From: Tenodera sinensis
Lineage: Eukaryota > Arthropoda > Insecta > Mantodea > Mantidae
Direction: 5' to 3'
DNA: 64,000 nt
Assembly: GCA_030765045.1 (NCBI GenBank)
Contig: CM060962.1
Location: 167,935,194-167,999,193, forward strand
The notes under the pieces: model-generated
What the model was told of the DNA's origin: nothing
Databases searched by the model: none
Seen by the model: the letters and a program-made list of their open reading frames with translations, nothing else
Shown: one piece after another, positions 12,766-25,427 of the stretch
How the letters are laid out: every line of letters begins with the position of its first letter
How positions within the stretch are numbered: the stretch's first letter is position 1
Made by a program: the position numbers and the translations under genes

Positions 12766-13192
12766 CGCAACATTTACCACCGTAATTTGTTTTCCTGCGA
12801 TTTTTATGGACGTCCTAGTAATTGCTGGCCCATGATAGTACACAGAAGGGCACCCAGGGAGTCCAACACATGGGACGGAAATGGCGAAATAAACACGAGA
12901 ATCGCTCTCTCAGTCTAGTTTCTTATGTTTGAGGTAGACTTGAAAGCTTGCACCTTGGCCGCTTCTAAGTTTACGTTTAATTCAATGTTTATTTTTATTT
13001 TTGCGTGATTCACCGTGAGCTATTCCAGCACAATAGATATCATCTAGTTTTTAAATTTACGTTGTGCTTACTCTCAATTTTCACTGTGAATGGGACCTAA
13101 ATATCTGATACAGTTTTAAATAACGACCATAGAACTACAGAACAGAATGATTCGTTCACTGAAATAATCAGAACACTCCACAGATTAAAAAA
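12766..13192. other. No recognised feature
   Basis: AT-rich, non-repetitive to the eye. Confidence 0.4.
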
Positions 13193-13515
<323 letters not shown>

Positions 13516-13682
13516 AATCGCATATCTTAAAAATGCAACATGTTGCCCATTTTAAATATATCTAGACTCTTATGGGAAGGTCGACCTGAAGTTGTGCTTA
13601 GTGTTGTGGCAAGCAAGGTCAGTTTCTTTGCTTGTTGTGGAGCACAAAGGGCAAGCAATTTGAGGTGAAATTCTACACCTGT

Positions 13683-13905
13683 AGTAGCAATGGCTCAGTT
13701 GGTTAGATGCTGGCCTACTGATCCCAAGTTCGCGGGTTCACATCCGGCCCAGACCGATGGTTTCCAAGTGTGCTTAAAAACGACAGCTCCATGTCAGTAG
13801 ACTTACTGGCATGTAAAAGAACTCCTGAGGGACGAAATTCCGGCACATCGGTGACGCAGATATGATCCTGACAACTGACAGCGTCGTTAAACAAGATTAA
13901 AAAAA
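13683..13905 (+). repeat. SINE A (tRNA-derived), plus orientation
   Basis: Head: atggctcagttggttagatgc (A box) and cgggttcacatcc (B box). The body carries aacgacagctccatgtcagt, and the 3' end is gacagcgtcgttaaaca followed by an A run. Other copies, with clear target duplications, lie at 44338-44572, 50985-51213 and 59230-59455. No clear duplication was found for this copy. Confidence 0.88.
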
Positions 13906-14437
13906 AAACGTATAGTACTTTGCTATATATATATATGTAGATACATTTGACATTTTAACGCGCACAATTCCAACTTCCTATCTCGGACTGCTCTATACCT
14001 AGTAAAATTCCTATGGTGTTAAATCATAAACACGTGTCATGACTACCGAGACTGCTAGTATGAAAAATGTGGCGAAGAAGAACAAAAGAGTGTGAAAGCA
14101 GCTCCACACACTGCCGCTCGGCGCCGGCGTAGCCGATGTGAGTGGGGCGAATTGTTTGAACTGCTGGACTTTGGGAATTCCGTCTGTTGCACCTGCAGGC
14201 CTTGCAGTGGCAGACAGACGAAAGTGACGCGTAGAGACGTTTACAGTGAACAGAAGGTTTCTATTCACTTCACGCTTCCCTTGTAGTCCCATACAAAGTT
14301 TCAGAGCATTTAAGATGTCTCCCGTTAATCAGAGCAAACCAACGAGGATAAAAGTACTAGTTTTAAGGATAGGGAAAGCATTTTATCTTATGTACTTAAA
14401 CGAGCATTTCTTGTTATATAAATATATTCCGCGCAAC
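13906..14437. other. No gene supported
   Basis: A 93-codon minus frame and a 64-codon plus frame overlap here (14011-14292) without recognisable motifs. 14090-14280 is GC-richer than its surroundings. Its nature is unknown. Confidence 0.35.
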
Positions 14438-14895
14438 TTGGAAACGGCTCTAACGATTTCGATCAAATTTTGTATTCAGACAGGGTCTTGACTATTAAGT
14501 TTATCTATATAGGTGTCATCCCTGAAAAAGCGCGATTTTACTCGTAACAGTCACAATTACTCTAAACATTATTTTGGCCATAATTTCTCTGTTAATGGCC
14601 TAATTTAAACAAACAAGCCAGGATATTAAAGGTCTTGCCAAGAGCTTTCAGAAAATCCAAAGAAAGTTTATTTAGTTATATTAGTCCACGCGTAACAGTC
14701 ACAATTATTCGAAACCTTATTTTGGTCACAATTTCTCTGTAAAAGGGTCAATTTCAACAACGAAGCCAGGATATTAAAGGTCTCGTCACGGAAACGGCTC
14801 CAACAATTAGGATGAAAATTTATATTTAGTTTACATTTTGCTTTTCAAGTTTATCTAAATAAGTATATTCTCCCAAGAAACCACGATTAACAAAA
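14438..14895. repeat. Local direct duplication, partly family F-like
   Basis: A ~98-base unit (cgtaacagtcacaatta...aggatattaaaggtct) occurs at 14543-14640 and 14691-14788. A second unit (ggaaacggctctaacgat) occurs at 14440 and 14786. The 98-base unit reappears inverted at 41503-41598. The ggctctaacgatttcgat piece resembles the centre of family F. Confidence 0.75.
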
Positions 14896-15094
14896 AAAGG
14901 AAAAGAAGAGAAAAGCCGGGTGAAACTCGGTCATTGCTACTAAATACTAAGAATGTTAAGTTCTCAATTTTTCCAAATTAAGAAAAAGAAAAACAATAGT
15001 AAAATGAGAGACAGAATTTTCTTTAACTTATTGTTGCGTACAAACAACTAAGCATTCATTTGGGCAACCACCAACTGTAGTCTGCTTCTATCGA

Positions 15095-15185
15095 GCGATT
15101 TGGCTCCGCGGTAACGCGTGAGGCTCTCTTGGGCTCGACTCCCATCGACCACCTATGCCATGGTTTCTTGTGTGGTATTTCCTGC
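15095..15185 (+). repeat. SINE D head fragment
   Basis: gcgatttggctccgcggtaacgcgtgagg followed by a degraded B box (gctcgactccca) and tgccatggtttc. It aligns with the start of SINE D at 50225. Confidence 0.65.
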
Positions 15186-16269
15186 TCTATAGACGAGTTC
15201 TTGTATCGTAACAGATCTCATGTAGGTCGTAAAGCGCGAGGTGTCGCTCAAGTGTCGCTAGAAACATTAAGAGAAAGTTCTTAATCTTAAGGACATATAA
15301 GAATTGCTAATGAATAATCTTCATCTTCACAATAATCCATGTACCCGGACTTGCCAGGCTGGAAGGAATAACTTGTCCCTATTACCATATATCTATTCCG
15401 TTATTCCATTTATTCTCCTAATGTGTTTGGCGTCGCCAATTAAAATAACCGGGAAGCCACTGCACCTTAACTTGAATGCAACGTCTAGCTGGGGTCAACA
15501 GCATCTGTTAATTTAATACAGGGACATTAAAGGAGCCCATGCACTCTAGGGCGCATTTTAGCTCCCAGCGTGATCTCAGCGTTTTACCACTAGGGTAGTA
15601 ACGACATCTGACACAGAGTTACGAATAGGTGCACAAAGCTCATGCCATCAACGAGCAAACGAGTATTTGGCAATAAATGTAACCAACTTCCATATTTACA
15701 TAAACTTTAGACTAAATGGTGAAAATATCCACAAAATGGCTTTTATACTTTTTATGGTCTTATAAATTGGAATTTCCGCTTTAACTTGATAAGTTTATAT
15801 AGCGATTAGATAGGTGTATATATAAAGGTGGAAATGCACTACGGCATTGTTCACACAATGCTTGCACGACAGCTATTGAAATAATAAACTATTTACACCC
15901 ATTCGTCAAGCAGTAGATGGCTCCAAATATTTGACACCAATTACTTCTTTCGGCGAAACGGTTCTTTATTGACAATAATAATTGTATTGGACATATTTGT
16001 TACACTCATCATGTAGAATCCCTGGTTAACGTATGGTCAGACGGGCCCTTAAACCCAACTCACTCACGTATGGTCTAAACAGGACCGTCCACCCTGTATA
16101 TATTCATTGGCACAGTACTTGCGTATATTTTAAACATAATTTCAAAATTGGTACTGCATGTGCTATTTTTCAGGAATTCCACATATTTTCAGACAGGAAA
16201 AATATACACTTCGGAGAAGAGTGGTGAAATATTTTAGGGGAAGTTTTGATCTACAAATTGGTAGTGCTG
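15186..16269. other. No recognised gene
   Basis: AT-rich. A TATA-like string (tatatataaagg, about 15815-15827) has no coding sequence downstream that can be defended. Confidence 0.4.
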
Positions 16270-16805
16270 TTAGGTATGGAAGCTTCTGTGTGTCCAAGCC
16301 ACGTGGTTTCCTTTTTTCCCCCAAAATATAGAAGCATTCATTTTTGCTTTGAACAGCGTTTTCTGTAAACCACGTTGTTTTATCATCCTAAATTTGATTA
16401 AAATAGTGTATATTTAATATATTGTGTTGTGTTAACTATATATTTTCTCAGAAATTATTGAAGATAGCTAACTAAAATTTAGATCTTTATATGGCAAATA
16501 AAATGTACCTATATCTTGCATTTTCTGTGAGTAGCCTATGAAGTCTTTTTCATTCGGAAGGAATTTGGTATACTTTTATACTACTACTGGACAAAAACGT
16601 ACCACACAAAACTGGTAGAACTATCCCCTTTTACCCACAATGTAATCTGTTATCTAACTATTTCTTAAAAGATTACCTCGATTATCATCAAATAGATGAA
16701 AATATGAGCATTCGCAAAAATAGTGTATGGGTTATATTATAATAAACAAACTACAATGGATAAAGTAAGATGATGTGAATGTAACGTATCAGATTTTTTC
16801 ATGTA
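16270..16805 (-). repeat. Divergent family F copy
   Basis: Contains the subfamily block cattcggaaggaat (16552-16565) and ends with gaatgtaacgtatcagattttttcatg, the minus-strand form of the family 5' end. It is diverged, and the 3' boundary is uncertain. Confidence 0.55.
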
Positions 16806-17442
16806 AGGTTTTAATTTTTCCATAAAATTCTAAGATAATGAACTCTATTCAAAATCAATTTGTAAAATTTTAAAGTTTAGTAGTTTCAAATTTTCCTCGC
16901 CTGAGGTGTTTCAGATATCACCCAATTTTCCATTCTTTAAGCATTATGTTTTAGAAAAGTTGGCTACATAGCATCTCAAAAATTATTTTCTGTTACAATT
17001 TTGTTGAGCAATTCTGTGATACAATTGAATTGGTTGAAATTTGTACACATGAATAATTTCAGTGCCGCATATTGTTGAAAGTTGATTTAACTCAAGCAAG
17101 GTACAAAAAGCGCTTATCGGAACTTCTAATGCTCTTCGTAACTTTTGCTTTCCTAGCGAAACATTCGCTACTGTAGTAAGTTAGTCACTAGAAATAGCAT
17201 TTTCTAATACATGTGGTATATAATTGTTCCTTATGATTCACTGATTCCACTTTTAAATTAAGAATTAGGGCTTCTTTTAACAAAAGAATTGTCTGCAAAT
17301 ATCACCAATCTGGCGAAGCAGCATTGTGGACGTCACTCCACACCCTTCCGACTTTGTGTTTATTCGGCGTCCTTATTTTTCTTAAAACCATCATCATCAT
17401 CATCATCGTCGTCGTCATTATCGCCTACTGGGTGGAAAATAA
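16806..17442. other. No recognised feature
   Basis: AT-rich. A short (CAT)n/(CGT)n stretch occurs at about 17390-17417. Confidence 0.4.
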
Positions 17443-17687
17443 TTCTTAGACATGGCGAATGGCGGAAAGTTGCGCAGTGGTTTATGGTCGTGTTCGCTTT
17501 TACATTTCTAAAACCACAGGGTTGTCAGGTTAGTTTCGCTCCGACTTCCGCGTAGTCAACACCGCGTGAGTGCTCGCTTGCATTATGAGCAGTCTCTTGT
17601 CTACGAAACCAAGACGTTACCCCCACCATCAATTTGTATGACGTCACTCGCACAGATCTCAGCAAGGCCATTCGCCACGTCTAAAAA
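17443..17687. mobile_element. MITE candidate, 245 bp
   Basis: Terminal inverted repeats of 21 bases (17443-17463 and 17667-17687, 19 of 21 matching) share the core TTAGACRTGGCGAATGGC. No transposase is encoded. A target duplication is not obvious, so the superfamily is not assigned. Confidence 0.45.
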
Positions 17688-18409
17688 TACCTCTGTACCC
17701 TTGACGAGATATCAATTTGTGTTGCGGCACTCGGCCAGATAAGCTCAAGCTGTTCAGATACTGGGCTGTGCAGTTCTAAAATTCTGTGCTTCTTTCCATC
17801 TGCTGTATATGCACTTTCCACATGCACACTTCTGGCCTTTAAACTATTAAACTAAGGTCTAGCGTATCTTTCATCAGATTAAATAAAACAGTGAATAACA
17901 ATCACCGAAATTACTCACAGATATCATTAAATACCACTTTGAAAGGTTGAAAGAGGATTTTAGCTTTTTGCCCATCAGACCGTCATAAAGGACTGAATGA
18001 ATTCATTGGAAAATCAGCCTTATAGCTTGTAGTTGTCATTCCTGGTAAAAGGAAGTGTGATTAAATATCAGTTGATGTTAACAACCTAGGGGCAGAATGA
18101 AACCGTAAATAAAGTAAAAAAAATATGAGGTAGCTATACAAAAGTGGAAAAGTATTTAAAAGAGATCAAACGAAATTCTACGTAGGTATGTGTAAACATT
18201 TCCAGTTTGCACAAACGAGCAAAAAGAATTCCTCCACTGTTTAGTGGGAAAAGGATTATGGTTTGTAAGAAGTCGTATTTTAGTGGAAATTCTTTCACGC
18301 TCAGAAAAATTAAAGGATCGAATCTAAGGAAGAGACGTCAGTTCACAGCAGCAAAAGAGGATACTGTTAACTGGTAATATTTCAGATGCCAATTTAAAGA
18401 ACTCATTTA
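17688..18409. other. No recognised feature
   Basis: Mostly AT-rich sequence without motif or repeat links that could be seen. Confidence 0.4.
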
Positions 18410-18411
18410 TA

Positions 18412-19211
18412 CAGGATGTCCCAAAAATACTGACAATGCTTAGTATGTTGTGCGGGACGGCAAACTAATCAGATTTGAAATAGGAATTCCTGTCCGGAAA
18501 TGCACGGTTTGGACGCTGTACCGCATTGAAATGTGAGATGTTTGTGCGTTGACATTTCATCAATAAACCCCACATCGACCCGGTGGTGTGCACATGACCC
18601 AATGTGTGCGGTTGTGTTTGAAGATTTTCAATCGCTCCGTGGATTCGATCCACAAGGTCCTCCGCTAACGTTACAGGAGTGCCATATACCATACTCTTCA
18701 CACAACTCCACACAAAATAGTTGAAAGGTGTCAGATTTGGCGCCTGTACTGGCCACTTAACTGATCCTCTTCTACCAATTCATCGATTTGAATATGCGAC
18801 GTTGAGGTGATTCCACACATTTACATCAAAGTGTGCTGGAGCTCAAGTCGGCCATTTCAGAAGCTGTGTACTGGTACATATTACAATGCTGTTACAGAAC
18901 GTTACTGTACTGGAAACTGCACAAGTAACGCAGTAGGATGGGCACCAAGGACTCTACAGCGCATGTGCAGGAATGTTATCACATTCAGGTCGTTCATTCC
19001 AGTAAGCAGATGGCTAAAGGGTTGCATATCTTCCGTATTAAGATACCAAAACGAATGTTAACAAATTGTCACAACCGTTCGCTCTCAAACTTCGATGCTC
19101 TCCAGCGTCCAAACAGCGCATTTCCGGACAGAGGTTCCTATTTGAAAACTGATCGATTTGCCATTCCGAACAACATATTAAGCGTTGTCGATTTTTTTTT
19201 CGGACACCCAG
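18412..19211. mobile_element. Mariner-like element, inverted derivative with long terminal repeats
   Basis: Flanked by TA at 18410-18411 and 19212-19213. The ends are inverted copies of one sequence: left caggatgtcccaaaaa...gacaatgcttagtatgttgtg; right, in reverse complement, ctgggtgtccgaaaaa...gacaacgcttaatatgttgtt. The homology extends about 135 bases inward and includes the transposase 3' coding end on both sides. The left arm codes on the minus strand and the right arm on the plus strand. The product is therefore a foldback derivative of a mariner-type element. The same terminus is seen at 47870-48004. Confidence 0.75.
18465..18790 (-). pseudogene. Mariner-like transposase C-terminal fragment
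   Basis: Translation from about 18790 downward gives a WPVQAPNLTPFNYFVWS block, a degraded form of the WPxRSPDLTPLDYFLWG signature of insect mariner-type transposases. In this block the expected Asp of SPD and Asp of LDYF are both Asn. It is followed by VKSMVYGTPV and a C-terminal tail ending AFPDRNSYFKSD. Catalytic residues are lost and the N-terminal two thirds are absent, so it is a dead relic carried inside the element. Confidence 0.7.
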
Positions 19212-19224
19212 TATACATATGTAT

Positions 19225-19600
19225 ATATGTTTCGGACACTGAAATGCAAATGCGAGTTGCAATTCAAGCCACTGCCTATTTGTGGCTCCGACAGACCATA
19301 ATATATTGATCAGAGACTATCAATAAACTCAGCTGCATGTTGGAAATATCGACTTGCGTAAACCGCGCTGCCATACGACGTGGAACTTGTGAATATTCTG
19401 CTCTCCTAATGCGCTCAATCATTTTTTCCATAGGTGTACATGTACTCTGGGGTTATTTAAACACTCATTGACCCATTTCAAATATTCTGCTCTCCTAATG
19501 CACTCAATAATTTTTTCCATAGCTGTACACGCATTCCGGGCATTCATTGACCCATTTCATTCAGTCTAGCGGTCACACCTAATTAATAGGCTGATTCATT
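19225..19600 (-). repeat. Tandemly duplicated repeat related to 39815-40000
   Basis: Units at 19392-19480 and 19481-19560 share aatattctgctctcctaatg and cattgacccatttca. In reverse complement 19325-19440 aligns with 39820-39925 ('attgagcgcattagga', 'atttccaacatgcagctgagt'). It may be a decayed DNA-transposon coding end, but the family is not identified. Confidence 0.6.
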
Positions 19601-19651
19601 ACATTCACATGACTTTTTCTACCCACTATAATTTCTTTTTGTATAGCTTCC

Positions 19652-19850
19652 ATGAATTATCCAGGTCTAGAAGACCGCATAACTGGCCGGGAGGGGTCGG
19701 GGCGTTGCCCACGTCCCACCCTCCAGTACTGCACCTCACCAATGACGCCTGTAGTGGGCAGAGGTGGGGGACGCAGCGGCTGGGCGGTAGGCCTTGGTCC
19801 TTCGTGAGCTGTCCCGCCGGGGTTTAGTTTTAGTTAGTTCTATGAATTAT
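19652..19850 (+). repeat. 5'-truncated SINE C with 9-bp target duplication
   Basis: The body at 19661-19841 matches 42166-42320 of the full copy. It is flanked by atgaattat at 19652-19660 and 19842-19850. The tRNA head is missing, which fits 5' truncation during reverse transcription. Confidence 0.85.
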
Positions 19851-19854
19851 ACTT

Positions 19855-20530
19855 ACAAAAGCTTCGTTTTTTATCTATTTCATGTTAATCGAGGCACATA
19901 AATCTTTGAAAAAATTGTTTAATTACATATTTCGCTGTAGATGTAGGGGGATAGAGGAAACAAAATCGATAGTCATATATTTAAGAGTTAGCATTTGCTG
20001 ACCTTGGATTTCCCTACTCTTTTTATGACATTGCCAGAAATATCTGAACAATTACAGCACTTACGAGAATAACAAAAAGTAAAATTCAAATCACTAATTT
20101 CCGAATGTCTCGGAAATGACTGATGTGAGAGAAAACACTGTTTTAAATAAATAATGAGTTTTAAAGACTTTTACATTTTTGTCTGTATCTTATGCTTTAC
20201 CCATTATAAAAAATTATACAAAATTCCTTCCGAAAAAGGACTGTACGGCTTACTCTCAGCAAATTCAAGATGTATTGTTTGTCTTTCGTGGAAATATCTA
20301 AAATATATATTATATATAAAATAATTTAAATCGTTGTGCCCATTTTTGAGAAAACAAAAATAATGAAAATTTTGCATGTAAGGGGTAGTTAGGTGCGAGG
20401 GAATTTCATTGAAAATCTGCGTATCACATCTTTGAAAGATATTGAACCTAAATTCAACGTTAAGTACGAATATTTGTCGGACTTTTCATTTGTTTCACAA
20501 ACACACAGACAGACATACATAGAGTAAAAC
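19855..20530 (+). repeat. Family F copy (second subfamily)
   Basis: Contains tatttcatgttaatcgagg, gtcggactttt, ccttccgaaaaagga and tttgcatgtaaggggtag. The 3' terminus is missing after the CA-rich acacacagacagaca tract. Confidence 0.75.
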
Positions 20531-21210
20531 GCTAGTAGAACTGTGGAATCTGCTGGTTAAATATGTCCTTTTAGGTTACAAATGTATTTTTGTGACTAAG
20601 GAACTGATTTTGAAACTTTTTCCATTCTTTTGCTAATGTGTTGATGCCAGTTTCATGTCCGTAAGAGTTAAAACCATCTTCATTTGTTAATCTTTTAGCG
20701 TGCTGAAAGCCTCCCAGTATGAACCTTAATAACTGTATGATTGTAAATCTCTTTATACAAATACTCTGATGACCCAAGCTGATGTGGACAGAGGCTGTGC
20801 TTTTTACACTGTCGGTATTAAAACTTAACTCTTCCGACTACATTTTCACGTCACGGTTTAATCGCTTTTCTGGTTATTTAGATCATAAATTATTATAATT
20901 TAGAAGGCGAGGCCAGTGACTTTTATCTGAACAAATTTCTGCTGCAGCATTTCATGTCAATTTTATTTTCCATTTCCCTTTCACCTTTTCTTACAGACAT
21001 TAAAATTACGAGTTCGTACTATCTGCTCTAATCTGAAGGGCACCCTACGGTGCGGGACTTTAAATCATTGATAGGTACGAATAAATATGCGGTCTTTCTT
21101 AAAGTAATTTGTACTGTAATACAGAACTAAGATCACGCATGGGTCTATGGCCACTTGTTCGACAGGTACTGTGTTTAAAAATTACTTAGTAGAGCAGTTA
21201 TAGAAAAGAA
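20531..21210. other. No recognised feature
   Basis: No motif or repeat relation found. A 68-codon minus frame at 20571-20777 is unsupported. Confidence 0.4.
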
Positions 21211-21300
21211 CAGTTTTACTTTCCTTAGCACGTATCTTAGATGCAACAATTATTATTATTGCATTCCGCTTAAAAATTCGGTACCGAGATTTAACCACAT
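21211..21300 (-). repeat. Family F 3'-end fragment
   Basis: ttttactttccttagcacgta followed by a diverged form of the family 3' end in minus orientation. It lies just upstream of another F copy. Confidence 0.5.
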
Positions 21301-21324
21301 ATGCCTGTACTAAACATCACTTTT

Positions 21325-21817
21325 AAAAATCTTATGTGTTGCACTCACATGACTTTCTCTACTCTTGTAGGTACTAACCATTCTTACAAACTCTTACTCC
21401 TATATCTTCTTCGTGTTAGTTAAGATAAACATTTGTACAAATTATCTTATTGCTTATTTCCTTGTAGGTACAAGGGGAGTATTAGAATACAGTAGGCTTT
21501 GTGCGATAGTCTAATGTTTTAAAGCTTTGGGATTCTGTTGTCCTTGCACACTTAACATATAAAAAAAATGAACAACCATGATCCATTTCACGAAAGTTCT
21601 AAGTTTTCCGAAACTCACACACATAACAAGGAATATCTCCGAAATGGTTCACCCTACAAGAAAATTTATTCCAACATAAATTTTGTATTTTTGCAAGATC
21701 TACATTTTTGTATATATGATTTTGTCTATCTCTAACGGTTTACCAGTTATGCAAAAGTCCTCCAGAGTAAATACGACTACACGGGCTATAGCCAGATAAT
21801 TCAATATATATATTTCA
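21325..21817 (+). repeat. Family F copy, 5' half (split by the R2-like element)
   Basis: Starts with aatcttatgtgttgcactcacatgactttctctactcttg and runs through taccagttatgcaaaagtcctc to tatttca. The remainder resumes at 25428. The two halves together make one nearly complete unit, so the element between them is an insertion. Confidence 0.85.
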
Positions 21818-24800
21818 CAAACAAAAATTTTGACATCTGCCTGACATTGCAGGTGACCATAAAGATCCAGAATACAGAGATATATGACAAAGTCAATTTT
21901 AAGAAGAAGGAAAAAAAAATGATTAAAATTAATATTCAAAATATCTAAAACATTAAAAGATTATAACAAGAAGATAACAGTTAACACATTGAATACAAGT
22001 GATTATTTAAAATATATAAAGTCTTTTAGGACATGTAAACATATATTTACAATTTCGGACCATTGCACACCCAGTGCTTTGAGGCAGGTACTTGTGAATT
22101 TAAAACATGTTCCGCGGGCACCAAAGAGTAGTCCTTTTACCTCCCATGCATTTTCAGGTACATTATATCTCTCACTAAGGTGAGGAATGCATGGTTGGTA
22201 GATGGCTTCCTTTTCCTCGTTCACCTGTGTTGCCTGCTGTAAATGTTGCTCCATTCTTACTGTTGGATCAAGAATGAGACCCTTTCCTGCATCCCTCTTG
22301 ATGGCTACGATATCTGCTCTTCGATGGCTACCATCCTCAGACAGGCAATGGACCTCTTCATAGACCTCCCAATTGGCTCTACGAAGGGCTGTAGAAATTG
22401 ATGAACGCACACGGTGGTGACGATTGTTGCGAAGTAATTCTCCCTTTGAGCAATATCCTAGTACATGCCCAAGGGTTTCCACTTCTTTACAATTTGAGTG
22501 CCGACATAGTGTTGTTCGCTGATTTCTTCCAGGCATAGATCTTACTGCTGACGTGTTACATGACATTTTGATGGCATTAGTCCATTCAGAACATGACAGG
22601 ATTTTTCTGTTGCTCATCCACGAATTGGCTCTGGGATTCTCTTTATATGTCTCAATCCCCTTTCCCTTGTGAGGTAGCTGACACCATGCATCAAACGATT
22701 TAAGTTGTAATTGTTTTCGAAGCCATCGTCCTGATTTTGACATGATTTCATCGTTAATGTCAATGTTCAAATTGGAAAGGGCTTCTTTCTTCTCTTTCTG
22801 AGTATCTCGACACAAGCGTAGATGATCATCTTGTATCTGTGAAAGCTTCTGAGCTATATTGAAATGTTGTATATAAGCCTCCCAACCAGCTCTAATTAGT
22901 CCTATTCCTCGAAGATTACGTGGAGCGTATATCATATCATTGGGGCAATCATGTGGTAGCCCAACTATTTCTTTGACGGATGTTCTTATTAATTTATCAA
23001 TATCTTCTAAAAAGGAGGATGGAATCTTATTCAGTGGTGTACTTTGAAGGGAATAAACTAATCCAGGCCAAATATATTGATTAATGATATTTAATTTTTG
23101 ATCTGCTTTGAGCAAGTTGGAATAAGAAAGTGAATTCAAATCTTTTTCCAAACGTTTGATTATCTTATTCTTATCCAACTGAATTTCATTCGTGAAATTT
23201 ACACCCAAATATTTTATGTTTTCATTTTCTTTGATTGGCTCTAAAACATTTGAGCCAAATTTTATTTTAGAAGTTTCACTAAGTTTACCATGTTTAATAT
23301 TTATGACATTGCATTTTAATGGATTGATATGCAAACCAATTGCAGCCAAGTTGCTGGTAGTTAAGTCTAAAAGTGACTGAGCAGATGTTTCGTACTTTGC
23401 TACTAAAACAATATCATCAGCAAAAGCCATGGCCGATACATTTTTTACTTCAGAGCTAAGTTGAAATCCATGCAATTTTGCAATCTCATGGTCCGTTACA
23501 ACTTTAATTGTGTCATCAATCGCTAAATTAAACACTGTAGGAGAGATGGGTGAACCCTGGGCAACTCCTTTTTGTAGAAAAATAGGCGATGTTTTGTTTA
23601 TGCCACATTCTACTGCAATGCTATTACCCTGAATGAGATTCAGAACTAATGCTCTCAAGTTGTTTGGCATATTGGTGCGCATCAGGCATCTCTTGATATG
23701 TTCATGACCTATGCTATCATAAGCCTTGGAGATGTCAAGGAAAACAATGCAGCAGTCCTTCTTGTTAGCTTTACAGTTTGTCAGGCATCCATTGATGATT
23801 GATGTATTTATATGACAGCCAGGGAGCGCAACAAAGCCACGTTGATAAGCGCAAAAATCGATAAATGATCTCAGTTTTCTGTCAATTACTTTTTCAATAA
23901 CACGTCTGATTACAGAAAAAATTGATATTGGGCGCCAATTAGTTCATCAGGGTTTCCTTTTTTGAATATTAGAACTGTTCTTGCAGTCTTAAATACTTCA
24001 GGACATTTTCCAAATTTCAGCATCGCATTAGCTAGAAGACACAACAGTTTAGTGGTTTTAAATTCTTTTAAAACTTTTACAATGATTCGATCAGGACCCG
24101 GAGACGTATCCACTTTAATCTGGCTAAGAGCAGCATTAATTTCTGCTTCCTTTATTTCTATATCATTCTCTGTACATACCGCTGCTATCTCTGGTAAGGG
24201 AGTTAGTTCATTCTCCTGTTCAAAAATATTTTGAAAATGTTGGTAAATAGAAGATGTTGGAATGTTACACTGGATACCATTTTGATTTTTCATGATATTC
24301 CTAACCACCTTGCGTCGTTGATTATAGTACAGGTACTGAGAGACTTCATATTGATACTTATTTTTGTTGTATTCTCTTTTGCGTTTAGATAGTCTTGCAG
24401 GATTTTTGGTATTTGAATATGAATTGCTCTGAGGTATTTGTTTACTTTTTCGTGCATTATAGTATCGGATGGCAGGATGTTTAGGGCCAGAAAGGAAGGA
24501 TAATGCTGTGACTAAATAGCTGACCACTTCTTGGCATAGCGACTAAAATGATTCTATATCAGATTTTAGTATTATGGTTTTTAATTTTTCCTCAAACTTT
24601 GTAATGTCACCTAGTTTTTTATTTATTTGTTCATCCTTATGCAATGTATGAGTTTTTTGGATCTTATCATTTTGAGTGTCCAGCTCATTATTCTCCACTT
24701 GCGTGTAAGAATTTTCTGTTTGCTGCTCATATTTGGAAGCTATCTTTGTTCGATAAGCATCAGGATGTGCTTTACTTATATGAATAGCAACAGATTTAAA

Positions 24801-25427
24801 GGATTTTCCACAGATATGACAGCATTTTTCTAGTTTGTTGCTATTGCTCATTTCAAGGTTAATACTTGAATCACATGCCACTGAATTGCCAGAATTATTT
24901 TTTGGCATAAAATCATCTATTTTACTAAGTAAGACGTTCAAAGCAGAATTTTGTTACTATAAACTGCTAATATAAGTAATTAATAAGTATTCCAATAGTA
25001 GAAATACCTGGTAACTATGTAAGTAAATAAACCACAGGCCTCCAGTTAGATCCACTACTAAGATCATAAAATTGTGTGATCATGAAGTCTTGTTCCACTA
25101 ATAATTTAACACTCACAAATAAATCCTCCTGTGTTTCAAGTACTTAATGCACTTGCTCTGGTATATGGAAGAATAGCTTTCATCACAACACATAATAAAT
25201 GCCCAGCAAACAAAAGTACACAATACCAGGTTAGCAAATTTCTTCTTTGAATAGTAAATAAATAAAGGCAGAGTATAAAAACTATCAATGTCACACAACC
25301 AAAGCAGGGAAACTCGGAGCTTTAAACAAGATTTTCTATTAAAACTGATATATAAAAGTCTTAAATCTCAATATTATTCCATAGTTTCTCATATAGAAGA
25401 TGATACTAATCCACGGCCTCCTGTAAC
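21818..25427 (-). mobile_element. R2-clade non-LTR retrotransposon, ~3.6 kb, nearly complete but broken
   Basis: A site-specific-type LINE with a restriction-like endonuclease, inserted in a family F copy. A 6-base direct repeat, atttca (21812-21817 and 25428-25433), may be the target duplication. Read on the minus strand: 5' UTR of about 490 bases, a coding region of roughly 980 codons carrying one in-frame TAG and one frameshift, and a short 3' UTR (21818-22002). The target is not 28S rDNA, unlike canonical R2. The element probably used target-primed reverse transcription. Its clade (R2, R4/Dong or other) needs a tree. Confidence 0.85.
22003..24941 (-). pseudogene. R2-like ORF: zinc finger, reverse transcriptase, restriction-like endonuclease
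   Basis: Domains in order. N-terminal C2H2 finger (CHICGKSFKSVAIHISKAH, near 24770-24825). RT domain with the FLDISKAYD motif (near 23730), GVAQGSPISP, and the catalytic box AFADDIV (near 23420-23440). A C-x4-C-x7-H-x4-C knuckle near 22450-22510. Last, an endonuclease motif RADIV...LILDPT, i.e. R-x-D-x14-D, near 22260-22320. Two lesions are visible: a TAG codon at 24545-24543, five codons before a resumption of the same frame at 24527, and a frameshift at about 23940 in the NWRPIS region. After the shift the frame is open for 86 codons before the Met at 23682. Expected role: sequence-directed nicking and target-primed reverse transcription in the nucleus. With only two lesions it looks fairly young. 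Reading-frame repair was not attempted. Confidence 0.88.
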
